64,000 bases of DNA, taken from NCBI GenBank assembly GCA_018195615.1, contig JAGTPG010000002.1, positions 5,883,501 through 5,947,500 of the forward strand, in the 5' to 3' direction. Under the pieces are notes generated by a model that had not been told where the DNA came from, did no database searches, and worked only from the letters and a program-made list of their open reading frames with translations. Shown here piece after piece: positions 62,142 to 64,000 of the stretch. Positions within the stretch are counted from its first letter, which is position 1; each line of letters begins with the position of its first letter. A program made the position numbers and the translations under genes. This stretch comes from Streptomyces tuirus (GTDB taxonomy: Bacteria; Actinomycetota; Actinomycetes; Streptomycetales; Streptomycetaceae).

Positions 62142-63038
62142 GTGATCGAAGCTCGTCATCTCCGCGTACTGCGCGCCGTCGCCGCCACCGGCTCCTTCTC
62201 CGCCGCGGGGCGCGAGCTGGGCTGCACCCAGCCGGCCGTGAGCCAGCAGATGAAGGCCCTGGAGGCGTCCGTCGGCACCCCGCTGCTGATCCGCACGGGG
62301 CGCGAGATGCGCCTGACCCAGGCCGGCCAGGCCCTGGTGCGGCACGCCGCCGGGATCCTCGCCGGGCTCACGGCCGCGGAGGAGGAGGTCGCCGCCATCG
62401 CCGGGCTGCGCGCGGGACGGGTCCGGCTCGTCTCCTTCCCCAGCGGCAGCTCCACCCTCGTCCCGACCGCCCTCGCGGCACTGCGCGACGCCCACCCCGG
62501 CACCCGTGTCTTCCTGGAGGAGGCCGAACCGCCCATGTCGGTCGGCATGCTGCGCGAGGGCGACTGCGATGTGGCGCTCGCCTTCCGCTACGAGGGGGCG
62601 GCGGACACCGAGGAGTGGGACGACCTCGTCGTACGGCCGCTGCTGTCGGACCGGCTCGTCGCCCTGGTGCCGGAACGGCACCGGCTCGCGGGCGCGGGGT
62701 CCGTCGCCATCGGCGAGCTCGCGCGGGAGCCGTGGATCGCGGGCTGCCCGCGCTGCCGCGGGCAACTGGTCGAGGTGTGCGCCGCGGCCGGCTTCACTCC
62801 GCGCATCGACTTCGCGACCGACGACTATCCGGCGGTCGCCGGCCTGGTCGGCGCCGGGCTGGGCGTGGCCGTCCTGCCCCAGCTGGCCGTCGAATCCGTC
62901 CGGCCGCGGGGCGTACGGACCGTGACGTTGGAGCCGGCGGTGCGCCGGGAGATCGTCGCGCTCACCCTGCCCGACCTCGCCCAGGTCCCGGCGGTGGCGG
63001 CGACACTCGACCAGCTGGCGCGGGCAGCGAGCCGCTGA
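62142..63038 (+). CDS. LysR-family transcriptional regulator
   Basis: 298 residues. N-terminal helix-turn-helix: ARHLRVLRAVAATGSFSAA and LGCTQPAVSQQMKALEAS (about residues 4-45). The effector-binding domain follows with VRLVSFPSGSSTLVPTALA and VAGLVGAGLGVAVLPQLAV. GTG start at 62142. It is divergent from the MOSC gene, the usual place for a LysR target, and convergent with whiD. Confidence 0.93.
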   Translation: MIEARHLRVLRAVAATGSFSAAGRELGCTQPAVSQQMKALEASVGTPLLIRTGREMRLTQAGQALVRHAAGILAGLTAAEEEVAAIAGLRAGRVRLVSFPSGSSTLVPTALAALRDAHPGTRVFLEEAEPPMSVGMLREGDCDVALAFRYEGAADTEEWDDLVVRPLLSDRLVALVPERHRLAGAGSVAIGELAREPWIAGCPRCRGQLVEVCAAAGFTPRIDFATDDYPAVAGLVGAGLGVAVLPQLAVESVRPRGVRTVTLEPAVRREIVALTLPDLAQVPAVAATLDQLARAASR

Positions 63039-63069
63039 CGCGGCAGGCCCGCTGCACCCAAAAACCAAC

Positions 63070-63087
63070 GGCACGCATGCGCGTGCC
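63070..63087. terminator. Bidirectional hairpin between lysR and whiD
   Basis: GGCACGC (63070-63076) pairs with GCGTGCC (63081-63087) around ATGC. On the minus strand it is followed by GTTGGTTTTTGG, a T-rich tail, so it ends whiD well and may also serve lysR. Confidence 0.6.
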
Positions 63088-63105
63088 TGTTGCGGAAACG
63101 TTCCT

Positions 63106-63435
63106 TCAGTTGTGGGAGGCGGCGTGCCCACTGGATGTCGACGCCGACACCAGCCGGTTGCGCGCCCGACCCATCAGCTCTTCGCGCTCGTCCTCGGTCA
63201 GCCCGCCCCACACGCCGTACGGCTCACGCACCGCCAACGCGTGAGCGGCGCACTCGGCGCGTACCGGGCACCTCATGCAGACCTCTTTGGCCGAGTTCTC
63301 GCGAGCACTCCGAGCCGCACCGCGCTCGCCCTCCGGATGGAAGAAGAGCGAGCTGTCCACCCCGCGACAGGCAGCCAGCAGCTGCCAGTCCCACAGGTCC
63401 GCGTTCGGTCCGGGAAGGCGGGAGAAATCTGCCAT
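63106..63435 (-). CDS. whiD: WhiD, WhiB-like iron-sulfur regulator of sporulation
   Basis: 109 residues from ATG 63435. Four Cys bind a 4Fe-4S cluster: LLAACRGVDSSLFFHP (first), EVCMRCPVRAECAAHALAV (three more). The WhiB turn GVWGGLTEDEREELMGRAR follows. Sequence MADFSRLPGPNADLWDWQLL is characteristic of WhiD. Established work in S. coelicolor links WhiD to late sporulation septation and spore maturation. Adjacent bldM supports the call. Confidence 0.94.
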   Translation of the reverse strand: MADFSRLPGPNADLWDWQLLAACRGVDSSLFFHPEGERGAARSARENSAKEVCMRCPVRAECAAHALAVREPYGVWGGLTEDEREELMGRARNRLVSASTSSGHAASHN

Positions 63436-63664
63436 TACGTGACCCCTTGTAGCCGTTCTGGGCGGATCCGGTGTCAACGACCGTACAACTACGATCTAAG
63501 GAGATGAAAATATGACTCATTGCGAATCTAGCTCCAGACACTGGCAAAGCGGAAGAAATGGGTCTGAATGGGGCATAGGTTGTGATGAAAGTTCGAGGGT
63601 CTGCTGCGCATATCTGCACCGTGTCCGCCCCCTCACGTAGAGTGCCGAAGATGGCAGCCGGCCC

Positions 63665-63692
63665 CGTAACTCTTTCGAGTGACCGTCGTTGA
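63665..63692 (+). promoter_or_regulatory. ECF-type promoter of bldM
   Basis: CGTAAC (63665-63670), 16 bases, CGTTGA (63687-63692), about 124 bases before bldM. This fits the ECF sigma pattern reported for sigma-BldN control of bldM. The 380-base gap 63436-63815 is otherwise gene-free and relatively AT-rich near 63500-63640, typical of developmental control regions. A TTGACA (63472-63477, minus strand) might serve whiD. Confidence 0.6.
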
Positions 63693-63815
63693 GAGTGCGA
63701 GGCGGTTGAAGGAACAAGCGCTCGGACGGGCGTCCGAGACGGTCGACCGCACAGGTGACGATTTCGTACCAGCCTGGAGGCTCAAGGTGACGCGCATCAG
63801 CTGCGGAGGGCGGTC

Positions 63816-64000
63816 ATGACATCCGTCCTCGTCTGCGACGACTCCCCGCTTGCCCGAGAGGCGCTCCGTCGCGCGGTCGCGACCGTGCCCGGCGTAGAGC
63901 GCGTGACGACGGCGGCCAACGGCGAGGAAGTCCTCCGCCGCTGGGGGGCCGACCGCTCGGACCTGATTCTGATGGACGTACGCATGCCCGGACTGGGCGG
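63816..64000 (+). CDS. bldM: BldM response regulator (partial, cut by the window edge)
   Basis: 61 residues are visible. ATG 63816 follows GGAGGG five bases upstream. The receiver domain begins MTSVLVCDDSPLAREALRR, with the acidic pair, and reaches the phosphoacceptor-site Asp in DLILMDVRMPGLGG. The missing C-terminus should carry the LuxR-type HTH. By established knowledge BldM is needed for aerial hyphae in Streptomyces and works as a homodimer or with WhiI. Divergent from whiD, as in S. coelicolor. Confidence 0.95.
   Translation, partial: MTSVLVCDDSPLAREALRRAVATVPGVERVTTAANGEEVLRRWGADRSDLILMDVRMPGLG

Noticed and set aside
63787..63799. BldD-like box TGACGCGCATCA near the bldM start
   Set aside because: Only a partial match to the BldD consensus, and its place beside the ribosome binding site is not decisive.
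1..64000. tRNA genes, rRNA genes, CRISPR arrays, transposases
   Set aside because: I found no cloverleaf with CCA-proximal arms, no rRNA signature, no regular spaced repeats and no transposase or integrase frame.

Overview
The window is GC-rich chromosomal DNA from an actinobacterium, almost certainly a Streptomyces. The evidence is the third-position G/C coding bias, the S10-spc-alpha ribosomal super-cluster in Streptomyces order, an LCP protein, a GroEL1 with a His-rich tail, and the adjacent sporulation genes whiD and bldM at the right edge.

Region by region. 1-1696: the toxin tip of an Rhs polymorphic toxin (entering from the left) with a candidate immunity gene, followed by a displaced Rhs fragment joined in frame to a SUKH-3 immunity domain. 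1697-12074: S10 and spc ribosomal operons, with a long structured leader before rpsJ and a strain-specific-looking insertion with a 38-nt palindrome between rpsQ and rplN. 12107-19903: terminator, secY-adk-map, then infA-rpmJ-rpsM-rpsK-rpoA-rplQ and truA. 19907-25950: an anchored protein of unknown function, rplM-rpsI, glmM, a DUF389 protein and coaA. 26124-34429: a DrrAB-type exporter, glmS, acpS, a BtrH-like protein facing a small membrane protein across a TTGAAC operator, and a secreted beta-helix protein. 34635-42945: nnr, alr, an alpha/beta hydrolase, tsaE, tsaB, rimI and tsaD. 42955-47950: a hemicellulose locus (GH3 glycosidase, LacI regulator, GH10 xylanase with CBM2). 48075-57344: LCP ligase, a YCII/ECF42 sigma pair, a large membrane NACHT-WD40 ATPase, a methyltransferase and two tandem polysaccharide deacetylases. 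57364-59636: CIRCE-controlled groES-groEL1. 59654-64000: SnoaL-like, SDR and MOSC proteins, a LysR regulator, whiD, and the start of bldM.

The genes fall into recognisable teams. Ribosome synthesis, Sec export and RNA polymerase alpha form the core. glmM, glmS and alr make cell-wall precursors, and the LCP protein and deacetylases act on the wall. tsaE/B/D make the t6A tRNA modification. The xylan genes appear to share LacI-type operators. The Rhs and NACHT-WD40 genes are accessory conflict functions.

A caution for every reader: at least 20 single-base deletions, mostly in G or C runs, break 17 otherwise intact genes. These include essential ones (rpsJ, rplC, rplE, rpsK, glmS, alr, tsaE). 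All are losses and none are gains, so they are most likely sequencing or assembly errors. For these genes the coordinates span the intact gene, and the break point is named in the entry.
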